Assembly: GCA_902812345.1 (NCBI GenBank) | Contig: CADDZM010000001.1 | Span: 27,127 to 91,126 of the forward strand | Direction: 5' to 3' | Source of the DNA: Chloroflexota bacterium | GTDB lineage: Bacteria; Chloroflexota; Chloroflexia; Chloroheliales; Chloroheliaceae | DNA: 64,000 nucleotides | In this document: piece after piece, positions 52,501-60,688 of the stretch | How positions within the stretch are numbered: position 1 is the stretch's first letter | Layout: the number at the start of each line of letters is the position of its first letter | Program-made: the position numbers and the translations under genes | Notes under the pieces: model-generated | Databases searched by the model: none | What the model was told of the DNA's origin: nothing | What the model saw: the letters and a program-made list of their open reading frames with translations, nothing else

Positions 52501-52684
52501 CCCAGCAGGAGCGGCGGCCCTTTCTTGCGCGAAGGCCGAAACCGGCGGGCCGGTCAACTCGCTCTTTTTGTGGCTGGTGCCAGGACCGCAAACACCCTTC
52601 ACCCCGGCCAATTTTGGCGGCGGAAGTACCGACAGTCGCGTTCTCAGTCTTAAGTTTTACGGTCTGAATATTTCTAATAAATAA
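49598..52684 (+). CDS. GT39-like polytopic membrane glycosyltransferase
   Basis: About 1028 residues from the TTG at 49598, five bases after AGGAGG; the frame is open from 49475 but the promoter lies inside that part. About 14 transmembrane helices fill the first 600 residues, with the acidic first loop GGQDSGVYFNTGANIALTG typical of GT39/PMT-type enzymes that use polyprenyl-phosphate sugars. The C-terminal third is an extracytoplasmic beta-rich domain. It probably glycosylates surface proteins or polymers. The GT2 gene 142 bases downstream could supply its lipid-linked sugar. Confidence 0.8.
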   Translation: MPATLPLWLALPALAFMLLVPGFLTCQLILSTRKYPSSASAPMAEAPQLLTAGEQIFWTLALGTFEAGWLALFLAEWGQFSIGLVLLILAAWSLVTGVWLWQRGYRQVWWRERFISWRPRWGREYLQGWILAGLIAGSTFLFFLAPHETIIGGQDSGVYFNTGANIALTGKIITTDPLVPVITETAKDPKVGSIVISQFLSGVAKQESRFLFVRNYRLPGFFILNNLQGLSTGEVVPSFFHLYPSYLALGFSLDGSRGITFVTPLLGVLAVFALYLVAQRLFPARRQRWIAPFAALFAALNAIQVWFARQTLWEMLGAFLIFSGIYAFLLMLRPLKLAEVEDEQGRDTTFAASPALARLGALGVGIAFGLICLAHAQFPFLVWPLAPYLLWMRLTRRWKAHHWWLLVSFAVMALHAVIHIRLFSLGYFEGIYHNVIVFYMQIIGLIIGAGAVGLFLLILIDAMPNRVLAFEGWLKRHWRIISGGLAVLTLAYVFYNYFIRVYGISTDGQGNYPAWYWSLSSYIGAPTTEGPERTLVRIGWYFSPPAMILIFAGLGWLIGRRLNSRTAIFMAILAGITVFFIDTNYTQEHYIYSLRRFAVVTVPGFSIALAYMLFGVLPDLPAALRRLRLPGFPRRVAMATETGSSGPNIAFAVVRQPEPLAASPVSSGRVETAPKNSRWGWALGFGLAALLVIFLVYTGRTIYTLSEYGSGDGQPGLIAEMDQLAAHFGPKDILLFAGSRDIDGKIAAPLDYIYGHPAFVLPDALKNDETAAVLDRWVAQGYHLKALLGPNGGRFYPPGYNLKFQSDVTITLRQLEDLTTQKPYNVQLNSLSYAIYGVEKTNANQAASFAQSAGSGQLDTTAGWNLKAGQNDYASLVQGFYETEKDADGTPYRWTDSTGVLRIPCMSPEGAGGKLTLTLAGGKRPAALPGGSVSVYISNYRYSDDTKQWQPLGALQPGETAKTYTLTLPAGAAALSCAKAETGGPVNSLFLWLVPGPQTPFTPANFGGGSTDSRVLSLKFYGLNISNK

Positions 52685-52826
52685 ATTTTTGTAAGCTAGT
52701 TTTTCATAAGCTTGACCTAACACCCGCTATCATATAAACTCACGGTTGCGCTTGTAGAAGGCGTGACTTTTATTTTCGGCCGGGTGAAATACCCGCCTGA
52801 AAACAGCCAAGAAAGCACCGAATTTA

Positions 52827-53735
52827 ATGGATATTGAGGAACGCCAGGGTCAGGCCAGTAGTGGAGGGGCTGCCGACCTGCAAGCATGCCAGGAGGAGCC
52901 GGAGAGATTGACTGAAATGGGAGCCGGAAATACGCCGCGCCAGGACCAGACCGGCCAGCCTTTTTTGACGGTCGTTATTCCGGCTTACAACGAAGAACAG
53001 CGTTTGCCTCAAACACTCCAGAAGACCCTCGACTGGCTGGAACAGCAACCCTACCGGGCTGAAGTCCTTGTAGTAGACGACGGCAGCGAGGACAGCACCC
53101 GCACCGTGGTCGAAGACATGCTGGACAATTATTCCCCTGGCGAGGACGGCCCTCTTAACCGGCCCCACCTGAAGCTTATTGCCAACACCCACCGGGGCAA
53201 GGCTTTTGCGGTACGCACCGGGATGCTGGAAGGCCGGGGCCAGTACCTGCTTTTTACCGACGCTGATTTGTCCACTCCTATCGAGGATTTCGACCGCTTG
53301 CTGGCCTGGCTTGATAAAGACTACGATGTCGCTATCGGCAGCCGGGAAGGCCAGGGCGCTCGTCGTTTTAACGAGCCTTATTATCGCCACCTGATGGGCC
53401 GGGTCTTTAACCTGCTGGTTAAGACGGTAACATTCAGCCGCTTCCAGGATACCCAGTGCGGTTTTAAGGCTTTCACCCGTGAGGCCGCCCAGACCCTTTT
53501 CCACAAAGTCCAGCTATACGGCGAGAACAGCCCCAGGGTAAAGGGCGCGATGGTGACCGGCTTTGATGTCGAAGTGCTTTTCCTGGCCCGCAAGCTCAAT
53601 TACCGGGTTCGCGAGGTGCCGGTGCGCTGGTTCCACGTGAGCGGCAGCAAGGTCAGTCCTATAAAAGACTCGCTGCGAATGATTGGCGATATTGCAAAAG
53701 TGCGCCTCAACGATATGCGCGGGCGGTATAAATAA
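52827..53735 (+). CDS. GT2 polyprenyl-phosphate glycosyltransferase (DPG/DPM synthase-like)
   Basis: 302 residues. After a polar N-terminal extension of about 45 residues comes a GT-A fold: VVIPAYNEEQRLPQTL, VVDDGSEDSTR, the DxD site FTDADLSTPIEDF, GSREG, RHLMGRVFNLLVK and TQCGFKAF. This resembles dolichyl-phosphate beta-glucosyltransferase and mannose synthases. No membrane helices follow. It likely transfers a sugar from a nucleotide donor to a lipid phosphate used by the GT39-like enzyme upstream. The ATG lacks a good ribosome site, so an inner start is possible. Confidence 0.88.
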   Translation: MDIEERQGQASSGGAADLQACQEEPERLTEMGAGNTPRQDQTGQPFLTVVIPAYNEEQRLPQTLQKTLDWLEQQPYRAEVLVVDDGSEDSTRTVVEDMLDNYSPGEDGPLNRPHLKLIANTHRGKAFAVRTGMLEGRGQYLLFTDADLSTPIEDFDRLLAWLDKDYDVAIGSREGQGARRFNEPYYRHLMGRVFNLLVKTVTFSRFQDTQCGFKAFTREAAQTLFHKVQLYGENSPRVKGAMVTGFDVEVLFLARKLNYRVREVPVRWFHVSGSKVSPIKDSLRMIGDIAKVRLNDMRGRYK

Positions 53736-53746
53736 TTTCAAATGGC

Positions 53747-53774
53747 TTGCTTTAAAAGGGAAATGCATTATACT
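53747..53774 (+). promoter_or_regulatory. Candidate promoter for metG
   Basis: TTGCTT (53747-53752), a 16-base spacer and TATACT (53769-53774), about 58 bases before the start codon. Confidence 0.5.
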
Positions 53775-53832
53775 ATAACTAGCTAACCAATTATGCTTAG
53801 GGGAAATAAGGTTAGTCAGAAAGAAAAAGAAA

Positions 53833-55620
53833 ATGACAGCAGAAAATAATCAGGAAAAAAAAGAAAAAGAACGCATTTTAGTCAGTGTCGCCTGGCCCTA
53901 TGTGAACGGGCCGTTCCACGCCGGGCATATCAGCGGAGTTTATCTACCGGCGGATATTTTTGCCCGTTTCCAGCGCGCCCGGGGCCGGGACGTTATTATG
54001 GTCAGCGGCAGCGACTGTCACGGCACGCCGATTACTATCCGGGCCGAGCAAGAAGGCGTCACCCCGGTGGATATTGTCAACCGCTACCATCCCCAGATTC
54101 TGGCGACTCTGGACAAACTCGGGATTGAATTCGACCTCTTTACTAAAACTTTGACCGACAACCATTATGCGGTCACGCAGGATATTTTCTTAAAGCTGCT
54201 TGAAAAAGGTTTTATCTATAAAGAAATAATGACGGGTAGCTACAGCGAAGCCCAGGGCCGCTTTTTGCCGGACCGCTATGTTGAAGGCGTCTGCCCGTTT
54301 TGCAGCAACCCGAAAGCGCGCGGCGACCAATGCGACGTATGCGGCAACCAGCTTGACCCGATTCAGCTTGGCAACCCGCACAGCCGCGAAGACGGCAGCC
54401 CGATTACCTTCCGCGAAACCGAACATTATTTTCTCGACCTGGGCAAGCTGCAACCCGACCTGCAAGCCTGGATTGACAGCCAGGACCGCAGTTACTGGCG
54501 CGACAACACGGTCGCCTATACTAAAAACTGGCTCGAACGCGGTCTGCACGGCCGGGCGATTACCCGCGACCTGGAATGGGGTGTGCCGGTGCCGGTGGAC
54601 GACCCGGCTTTTAAGGACAAGCGCATTTACGTCTGGTTCGACGCGGTTATCGGCTATTTGTCGGCCAGCAAGGAGTTGGCGAACCGGCTTGGCAAGCCCG
54701 ACTACTGGGAACGCTGGTGGAAACTGGACGAGAACGGTAAATCGCCCGGTCGCAGCTATTACTTCCTGGCTAAAGACAATATAACTTTCCATACTATCAT
54801 CTGGCCGGCCATGCTGCTCGGTTACGGCGGGCTTGATTTGCCCTATGATGTGCCCGCCGCCGAGTTCTTGAACCTGGAAGGCGAAAAGATGAGCACCAGC
54901 CAGAACTGGGCGCTCTGGATGCCGGCTATCCAGGAACGCTACCAGCCCGACCAGTTGCGCTACTACCTGACGGCGGTCGCGCCCGAAACCCGCGACAGCA
55001 ACTGGGCCTGGACCGATTTCGTCAGCCGCATCAATAACGAACTGGTCGGCACTTACGGCAACCTGGTCAACCGCGTCCTGACCAACGTCTACAAAAATTA
55101 TGACGGTACGGTTCCCACCCCCGGTCCGCTGGACGCCTCCGACCAGGCGCTCCTGGCAGGCCGCGATGAAGCCTTCGACCGCATCACCGAAATGCTGGAA
55201 GGCGTCCACCTGCGCGATGCCCTGAAAGAAGCCCTGGTGCTGGCAAGCGCGGCCAACAAGTACCTGGACGAAAAAGCGCCCTGGAAAGTCATCAAGACCG
55301 ACCGCGCCGCCGCCGGGACGACCTTCTGGGTAGCCTTGCAGGTCATCAACACTCTCAAGGTGCTGACTTATCCTTTCCTGCCCTTCGCCGCCGAGCGGTT
55401 GCACGGCTTCCTCGGTTTCGAGGCGGGCGACGGCGTGAGCGAAAGTTATAGCGGCCAGGAAAAAGACGGGGTGCTGGCGGTGCGGCCTACCGCCCAATGG
55501 GCGGTCGAGGAAGTGCCTGCCGGGCAGAAACTAAACCAGCCGCAGATTTTGTTCAACAAACTGGACGAAAAAGTGGCCGAGGAAGAAAAGCAGCGCCTGC
55601 TCGACAGCCGCAAGAGCTAA
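53833..55620 (+). CDS. metG: Methionyl-tRNA synthetase
   Basis: 595 residues. It charges initiator and elongator tRNA-Met. The class I HIGH-type motif is HAGH (29-32) after AWPYVNGPF; SGSDCHGTPI, a zinc knuckle (CPFCSNPKARGDQCDVCGNQL in part, from about residue 154) and KMSTS (352-356) follow. The anticodon-binding helical domain ends near 560. The C-terminal EMAP-like tRNA-binding domain present in many bacterial MetG is absent, and the protein ends in a charged helix. The N-terminus is Lys/Glu-rich. Confidence 0.97.
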   Translation: MTAENNQEKKEKERILVSVAWPYVNGPFHAGHISGVYLPADIFARFQRARGRDVIMVSGSDCHGTPITIRAEQEGVTPVDIVNRYHPQILATLDKLGIEFDLFTKTLTDNHYAVTQDIFLKLLEKGFIYKEIMTGSYSEAQGRFLPDRYVEGVCPFCSNPKARGDQCDVCGNQLDPIQLGNPHSREDGSPITFRETEHYFLDLGKLQPDLQAWIDSQDRSYWRDNTVAYTKNWLERGLHGRAITRDLEWGVPVPVDDPAFKDKRIYVWFDAVIGYLSASKELANRLGKPDYWERWWKLDENGKSPGRSYYFLAKDNITFHTIIWPAMLLGYGGLDLPYDVPAAEFLNLEGEKMSTSQNWALWMPAIQERYQPDQLRYYLTAVAPETRDSNWAWTDFVSRINNELVGTYGNLVNRVLTNVYKNYDGTVPTPGPLDASDQALLAGRDEAFDRITEMLEGVHLRDALKEALVLASAANKYLDEKAPWKVIKTDRAAAGTTFWVALQVINTLKVLTYPFLPFAAERLHGFLGFEAGDGVSESYSGQEKDGVLAVRPTAQWAVEEVPAGQKLNQPQILFNKLDEKVAEEEKQRLLDSRKS

Positions 55621-55807
55621 AAAGGTTCATTATTTAAAAACCTATTGCTCAACTGAGTAGAAATTCTCTCTGGTCTTTTGGCCCTTATTGGTAGGGTACG
55701 GGTCTGGGGCAAAGCGGTTAGTGGTAACACTAATACGATTGCCTCCCGGCAAGCCAGAGAGTTTGTACTTCATAAAGGGTATTCTGTCTAATTTAGTTTA
55801 TGTTGCT

Positions 55808-56617
55808 ATGACGAATTTAATAAAAAATACGGTTTTCTTTCCGCAGGAGCTTGTATCCTTAATTAACGGTTACACCATTGAGCCGGTAAAAATCGGCGCA
55901 TCCGGCGCGAGCGTCTATATCTTGCCGGCCGCCGCTAAACCCAATCTTTACCTTAAAATTGCCTTGAAAGAGACGAAAGTGACTTTCCACCCGGAAGTCG
56001 AGCGGTTGCGCTGGTTGAAAGGCCGCTTGTCGGTGCCGGAAGTTATCTTTTACCGGCAAGACGAGGCCGGGGAATACTTGCTGCTTTCGGAGATAGCCGG
56101 GAAAATGTCGTGCGACCCGGCCTTTGAAGCTGAACCGTTTCAGGTCGTGAAAGCCCTTGCCGCCGGATTGAAAATGCTTCATTCGCTGGAAATAAAGGAT
56201 TGCCTGTTTGACGCCCGGCTAAAGACCACCCTTGAAGCGGCCCGACAGCGTATGAAAGCCGGTCTGGTGGACGAAACGGACTTTGATGAAAAGCGCCAGG
56301 GCCGGACCGCCGCCGGTCTTTACGCTGAGCTAATAAAAACCCGCCCCGCCCGCGAAAATTTCGTCTTTACGCACGGCGACTACTGCCTGCCGAACATAAT
56401 CCTCAACCCGGCAGGCGGGAAAGTCAGCGGTTTTGTTGACCCGGGACGTTGCGGAGTGGCCGACCGCTACCAGGATTTAGCCCTGGCCGCCCGCAGCCTG
56501 GCTTATAACTGGGGTGAAAAGTTTGTCCCGGCCTTATTTAAGGAATACGGCCTGAAAGAGCAAGAAATAGACCGGGGCAAAATCGAGTTCTACCAGCTTC
56601 TTGACGAATTCTTTTAA
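55808..56617 (+). CDS. APH(3')-family aminoglycoside phosphotransferase
   Basis: 269 residues from the ATG at 55808, which matches the family length of about 264; a TTG 40 codons upstream would add an unrelated extension, but neither has a clear ribosome site. It resembles APH(3') enzymes closely: LYLKIA (Lys50), RMKAGLVDETDFDE, THGDYCLPNI with catalytic Asp191 and Asn196, SGFVDPGRCGVADRYQDLAL with metal-binding Asp211, and the end FYQLLDEFF. These are the active-site and C-terminal features that define kanamycin/neomycin kinases. It has the GC-rich composition of its neighbours, so it looks native rather than recently acquired. Confidence 0.9.
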   Translation: MTNLIKNTVFFPQELVSLINGYTIEPVKIGASGASVYILPAAAKPNLYLKIALKETKVTFHPEVERLRWLKGRLSVPEVIFYRQDEAGEYLLLSEIAGKMSCDPAFEAEPFQVVKALAAGLKMLHSLEIKDCLFDARLKTTLEAARQRMKAGLVDETDFDEKRQGRTAAGLYAELIKTRPARENFVFTHGDYCLPNIILNPAGGKVSGFVDPGRCGVADRYQDLALAARSLAYNWGEKFVPALFKEYGLKEQEIDRGKIEFYQLLDEFF

Positions 56618-56623
56618 GGGCAG

Positions 56624-57904
56624 TTATTCTTTCTCAAACCGGTACTGGCGCAGGGTCGGGCTCATCCCTGAAATGAGAACAACGATCAAGGCGCAGGCAA
56701 TCCCACCCGTCACTACCGATAGGCCTGCCCCACCTAACCGGGCTACAATCCCCGCTTCCAGTTCGCCCAGTTGCGGCCCACCCGCGAAGAAAATCATATT
56801 GACCGACTGCATCCGGCCGCGCAATTCGTCCGGCGTGACCAGTTGGGAAATGGTTTGCCGCAAGACCATGCTGACCGTATCGCAGGCTCCGACCATAAAG
56901 AGGCAAGCGAGCGAGAATGGTAAGAAGGTCGAATAGCCGAACAGAATCGTAAAGCAGCTAAAGAAAAAGACCGCCACCAGCAAAATAACGCCGGGGTGTT
57001 TGAAGCGGTTGGGATTTACCCAGGCCATAATCAGGCTCGTGATGACCGCACCGACTGCGTCCGCCGCCGAAAGTAGGCCAAAACCGATTTCACCCGAATG
57101 AAGAATGTCGGTGGCGAAAATCGGTAGCAGCGTCCGGGACGAGGCAAAGAAAGTGGCGAAAAAGTCCAGCAACATGGTCGAGACCAGGATTTTGTTGCTC
57201 CAGACAAATTGCAAGCCTTCGATAGCCGCCTCCAGGCTGATGCGCTGGGTTATTCGTTTAACCGGGCGGTAGTTGATAAGGATGAGCGACATTAGCACCG
57301 CGCTATACGAGGCTGCGTCAATCCAGTAAACGCCCTGTACCCCGCCCAGGGCGATTATAATCCCGCCCAGGCCCGGCCCAATAACGGTGGCTATCTGGAA
57401 GTTGAGGGTGTTAAGACTGATGGCGCTGCTGAGTTCGTGGCGCGGCACCAGGGCCGGGACCAGGGCTGAGAAAGAGGGCCGCTCGAAGGCATTGGTGGCA
57501 GAAGAAAGAATGGTTATGCCGTAAATCCACCAGACGTTAACCATGCCGGTAAGCGTCACAACCGCGAGGGCCGCCGAGAAGAACATTAAAACTGCTTCGG
57601 CGATAAGAAGGACTTTACGCCGGTCGCCCACATCCGCCGCCGAGCCGCCTATCAGGGAAAAGGCCACCAGCGGAACGACCCGGCAAAGCCCGATTGCGCC
57701 CAGTTGCAGCGGGTCGTGCGTGAGCAGGTAAATCTGCCAGCCAATCCCGGCGATACGCATCTGGGTGCCAAGTTGCGAGATAGCCTGCCCTGTCCACAGC
57801 AGCCGGAAGTCACGGTTTTGCAGGGCGCGAAAAGGTTTCTGGCGGGGCGCGGCGGTCACATCAGTTGCTTCTGGTGAAATTTTTTTGTTATTTTCTGTTT
57901 GCAT
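56624..57904 (-). CDS. Major facilitator superfamily transporter
   Basis: 426 residues, 12 transmembrane helices. The N-terminal half has FRLLWTGQAISQLGTQMR and the loop 2-3 motif IGGSAADVGDRRKVLL; it belongs to the MFS_3/EntS-like group of multidrug and siderophore exporters. It converges on the APH(3')-like gene with only six bases between the stops, so it is not in its operon. Substrate unknown. Confidence 0.9.
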   Translation of the reverse strand: MQTENNKKISPEATDVTAAPRQKPFRALQNRDFRLLWTGQAISQLGTQMRIAGIGWQIYLLTHDPLQLGAIGLCRVVPLVAFSLIGGSAADVGDRRKVLLIAEAVLMFFSAALAVVTLTGMVNVWWIYGITILSSATNAFERPSFSALVPALVPRHELSSAISLNTLNFQIATVIGPGLGGIIIALGGVQGVYWIDAASYSAVLMSLILINYRPVKRITQRISLEAAIEGLQFVWSNKILVSTMLLDFFATFFASSRTLLPIFATDILHSGEIGFGLLSAADAVGAVITSLIMAWVNPNRFKHPGVILLVAVFFFSCFTILFGYSTFLPFSLACLFMVGACDTVSMVLRQTISQLVTPDELRGRMQSVNMIFFAGGPQLGELEAGIVARLGGAGLSVVTGGIACALIVVLISGMSPTLRQYRFEKE

Positions 57905-58002
57905 TAATAAAGTTTTCTATATATCCTACAAACCTGAGTTAGAAAGATGCGGAACACTTTTTCTCAAGAGTCGTACCATAAACCGTTTATTAAACCTGAA
58001 TT

Positions 58003-59139
58003 TTAAGTTGTAAGAATTTGCAAAGTTTGTTGAGCAGCGGTCTCCCAGGAGAAACGGGCGGCCTGTTCGAGGCCTTTTTGCATCAGTTCTTCGCGCAGCC
58101 CGGGCGTAGTCAAAAGCCGCCGGAGTTGGGTCTGTAAGGCCAGGGTATCCAGCGGGTGGTGGTAAAGAGCGGCATTTCCGGCCACTTCGGGCAGGCTGCT
58201 GGTGTTCGAGCAGACCACCGGGCAACCACAGGCGAGCGCTTCCAGTACCGGCATCCCGAAACCTTCGTAAAGTGAGGGGAAGACAAAAGAGGTAGCCGCA
58301 CTTAAAAGGGCCGGCAAATCGGCGTCATCAATATAGCCGGGTAACACCAGGCGACCGGGAAATTTCATCTGTAATTCGGCGGCGCGGTCAAGTATAGGCT
58401 GGCTTAACCAGCCGGGTTTGCCCGCCAGGACCAGTTGCAAATCCTCAAACGCAGGTTCGGCGGCCAGCCCGGCCCAGGCTTCGAGCAACCGGCCTAAATT
58501 CTTGCGCGGTTGGATAGTGCCGACATAAAACAAAAACCGGCCTGGTCCCACACCGTAGCGTTCGCGAGCCGTCTTTTGAGCGGTTTCGTCCGTTTGCGGG
58601 AAGAAACGCTGCCGGTCGTACCCGTGATAAACAACTTCGATTTTGGCCGGTTTGATACCGTAATGGCGCACCAGGTCGTTTTTGGTGGCCTGGCTGATGG
58701 CGATAACCTTTCGAGCCAGATTCGCGCTGTAGGGAGTTGAGAAATCAAGGTACTGCCGGGATATAGCGGTGTGGGCCTGGGGATAGTACAGATAGCCCAG
58801 GTCGTGGATAGTAACGACCGAGCGGGCCGGGTGAATGAGCGGCAGGACATGGGCCGGGACAAACAGCGCTTTTGGCGGGCGCAGTAGCATTTCCCGGCTC
58901 AAGCGCAGGTGAGTCCACAGGAGCGTAAACGGGATGATTTTCAGGGTGGTGGAAGCGGGTAAATCCAGGCTTGCCAGCACAGATTCGGCGGGAGCCTGGT
59001 TGAAGTAAAGGGTCAGGCGGTGCGGCGAACCGGTCTGCTCCAGGGTCCGGGCCAGACTTTTGATGATTTCAAAGGCGTAATTCTCAGTCCCGGTGCGTTG
59101 CGCTATGGCTAACCGGCTGGCGTCAATTCCGATTTGCAT
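58003..59139 (-). CDS. Glycosyltransferase family 4 protein
   Basis: 378 residues, GT-B fold. N-terminal IGIDASRLAIAQRTGTENYA, the linker FLFYVGTIQPRKNLGRLLEA (about 195-214) and the C-terminal donor site VFPSLYEGFGMPVLEALACGCPVV, with the E-x7-E of GT4 (first part about 273-292). It matches mannosyl-/glucosyltransferases of surface polysaccharide synthesis. AAGG precedes the ATG, and the gene starts four bases after the upstream DUF4126 gene. Confidence 0.93.
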   Translation of the reverse strand: MQIGIDASRLAIAQRTGTENYAFEIIKSLARTLEQTGSPHRLTLYFNQAPAESVLASLDLPASTTLKIIPFTLLWTHLRLSREMLLRPPKALFVPAHVLPLIHPARSVVTIHDLGYLYYPQAHTAISRQYLDFSTPYSANLARKVIAISQATKNDLVRHYGIKPAKIEVVYHGYDRQRFFPQTDETAQKTARERYGVGPGRFLFYVGTIQPRKNLGRLLEAWAGLAAEPAFEDLQLVLAGKPGWLSQPILDRAAELQMKFPGRLVLPGYIDDADLPALLSAATSFVFPSLYEGFGMPVLEALACGCPVVCSNTSSLPEVAGNAALYHHPLDTLALQTQLRRLLTTPGLREELMQKGLEQAARFSWETAAQQTLQILTT

Positions 59140-59142
59140 GCC

Positions 59143-59727
59143 TTATTTAAGGGTGGGCGCAATACCTGCGGGCGTTCGGCGGCGCAGCGAAAAGACCAGC
59201 CCGAGCATTCCTAAAAGCACCAGGATTGAAAGAACGCCGCCTACGGCCCCGGTAAGTACGGTCAGGACAGCCAGGGCTACCGACACGATATTTTCGCCTG
59301 TGCTTATAAGCGGCTCGAAGATACTGGCGGTCCGGCTCGATGCGGCAAGCGCCGGGCGCAGCATGTTTTTCACCAGGAAGGTTAGCTCGGCCAGAACCAG
59401 GCCCAGGAAGAAGCTGATGCCGCTATCAATGACGGTCGGCGGCACAATCGCGGCAAAGGCTATCGCCCCGGCCAGCGGGCGGATTATATAGTTGGCATAG
59501 GTATAAAGTTTTTCAATCTGGGGGAACTTATCGGCGAAAATATCCAGCCCGACCAGCCCGGCCAGCACTACCAGCACCCCGACGGTCCCCAGGAAGTTGT
59601 AAGGAGCGAATAGAGGTAATTTCCCGCCCAGACCAACCACGCTTATTACGACTAACGGCAAATAAGGCTTGATGCCGCAGGGAATCGCCACGCCGCACCC
59701 GGCCAAAAACTTTATAAAGAAATCCAA
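59143..59727 (-). CDS. DUF4126 membrane protein
   Basis: 194 residues with five or six transmembrane segments. The GIKPYLPLVVISVVG start, the motif DIFADKFPQIEKLYTYAN (the family's acid-DK-P pattern) and IIRPLAGAIAFAA identify DUF4126. Function unknown. It forms an operon with the GT4 gene, which suggests a role at the envelope. Confidence 0.82.
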   Translation of the reverse strand: MDFFIKFLAGCGVAIPCGIKPYLPLVVISVVGLGGKLPLFAPYNFLGTVGVLVVLAGLVGLDIFADKFPQIEKLYTYANYIIRPLAGAIAFAAIVPPTVIDSGISFFLGLVLAELTFLVKNMLRPALAASSRTASIFEPLISTGENIVSVALAVLTVLTGAVGGVLSILVLLGMLGLVFSLRRRTPAGIAPTLK

Positions 59728-59918
59728 AACCTAAAAATCCTTTCAACTGCTTCAGCTTTTATTGTTCAAATCATAACAAAGGCCGGGCAAGCCGTCAAAC
59801 TTTTTATAGTAGTGAGCAATCAGTAGCCGGTAGCCGCTAGGCAGTAAGAGCGGGGACAAGTTTGACGCTGGAAATGCACCGGTTTTGTCCTGGGAATTAT
59901 TCTTTTATAAAATAAAAA

Positions 59919-59946
59919 GACCGCTTCTCTTTAGAAAGGAGCGGTC
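59919..59946 (-). terminator. Intrinsic terminator of the SWIM gene
   Basis: GACCGCT (59919-59925) pairs with AGCGGTC (59940-59946); leftward the stem is followed by TTTTTATTTT. It lies 22 bases after the stop of the SWIM-domain gene. Confidence 0.75.
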
Positions 59947-59968
59947 AATTTTTATGGGTAAGGTTGCG

Positions 59969-60259
59969 TTAACTCAAGGCCGGGACTGATTTGTCCGCCA
60001 CGAGTTCAACGTGCTGGCTGCGCGAATCTTCGTCTAGCATATCGTGCAGAATACGCTGCATAGCCATGACGTGGGAGCAGGTTTCAAAACCGGTAGCAAA
60101 GGTGTGGCAGGTGCAATGCCAGGTGGAGTCTTTGAGCGTTACGGTGTAGTTATCGTGATTACCTCGGAACTCAACTTGAGCTGTCTGGAAGTGAATGCGG
60201 CCAGGTTCCTCCTGGTAGCGTTTGGCTTTCTCAATCTTTCCGTATAAGCTGCTGTTCAT
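59969..60259 (-). CDS. SWIM zinc-finger protein
   Basis: 96 residues. The SWIM pattern CxC-x9-CxH is exact: Cys49, Cys51, Cys61 and His63 (WHCTCHTF then CSHVMAM). SWIM domains bind zinc and contact DNA or proteins; free-standing ones this small are uncharacterised. The ATG follows GAAGGAGG. The structured RNA described below ends about 136 bases upstream on the same strand, so the gene might be under its control. Confidence 0.85.
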   Translation of the reverse strand: MNSSLYGKIEKAKRYQEEPGRIHFQTAQVEFRGNHDNYTVTLKDSTWHCTCHTFATGFETCSHVMAMQRILHDMLDEDSRSQHVELVADKSVPALS

Positions 60260-60394
60260 ATTAAGCCTCCTTCGGATATCTTCACTTTCCCGGAAAAACT
60301 ATTCCAGGTCTACCGGTCAGACCTTCAAGCCCCGTGCTCTGGCGGGCGCAACCGGCTAAACGGTATAAGACAAACCCTTGCTGCTTTTGAGTTT

Positions 60395-60654
60395 AAAACA
60401 AAACGGCACAGGGCCATTTTCTGTCACCTGTGCCACATTTTAGTTTTTTGAGCGCCGCCGAAAACCGTTTTCTCCCCTTGCACCCCGTGCAAGTCCCGCA
60501 AACCTGGCCCTGCAACAGTTGTCACGTGTGCGACCCTGCTGTTTCCCGTCCCAGTGTCTGCGTGAATCAGGATTGTTCTCAAGCTTGACCCTCCCATTGG
60601 ACCGGAGTTTACTAAAATGCCCTCAGTCCTAAACTCTAGCAGAAGTATATGTTC
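60395..60654 (-). ncRNA. Unidentified structured RNA, about 260 nt
   Basis: Transcribed leftward from a TTGACT-17-TATAAT promoter to an intrinsic terminator. Helices in order from the 5' end: (1) GAGTTTA/TAAACTC (60630-60636 with 60605-60611); (2) an H-type pseudoknot directly abutting it, GGACTG with CGGTCC (60624-60629 with 60599-60604); (3) CGCAGAC-a-CTGG with CCAG-GTTTGCG (60551-60562 with 60497-60507); (4) inside it CAGCAG-g-GTCGC-ACAC-GTGAC-aa-CTGTTG (60513-60541); (5) CTTGCAC-GGG-GTGCAAG (60477-60493); (6) GAAAA/TTTTC (60460-60472). Helices 3 and 4 use G-U pairs that exist only in the minus-strand RNA. No ORF and no signature of 6S, SRP, tmRNA, RNase P or a riboswitch I know. Confidence 0.7.
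60405..60434 (-). terminator. Intrinsic terminator of the structured RNA
   Basis: GGCACAGG pairs with CCTGTGCC (60427-60434 with 60405-60412); the minus strand then reads GTTTTGTTTT. Confidence 0.85.
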
Positions 60655-60659
60655 TTCCG

Positions 60660-60688
60660 ATTATAAGTGTGTGGGGGAATCAAGTCAA
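60660..60688 (-). promoter_or_regulatory. Strong sigma-70-type promoter of the structured RNA
   Basis: On the minus strand TTGACT (60683-60688), a 17-base spacer and TATAAT (60660-60665). This is the best consensus match I found in the window. Expected transcription start is near 60653. Confidence 0.82.

Noticed and set aside
53630..53645. CCACGTGA-like word resembling half of a parS site
   Set aside because: Only the central bases match and it lies in the coding sequence of the GT2 gene; the outer parS bases are absent.
54190..55497. 435-codon open frame opposite metG
   Set aside because: Antisense to a complete methionyl-tRNA synthetase; no family resemblance.
60395..60654. Assignment of the structured RNA to 6S RNA, SRP RNA, tmRNA, RNase P or a c-di-GMP riboswitch
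   Set aside because: The hallmark segments of each (central bubble, GGAAGGAAGCA, tRNA-like ends, GAGGAAAGUCC, AGGGCAAAC with GGGACGCAAAGC) are missing.
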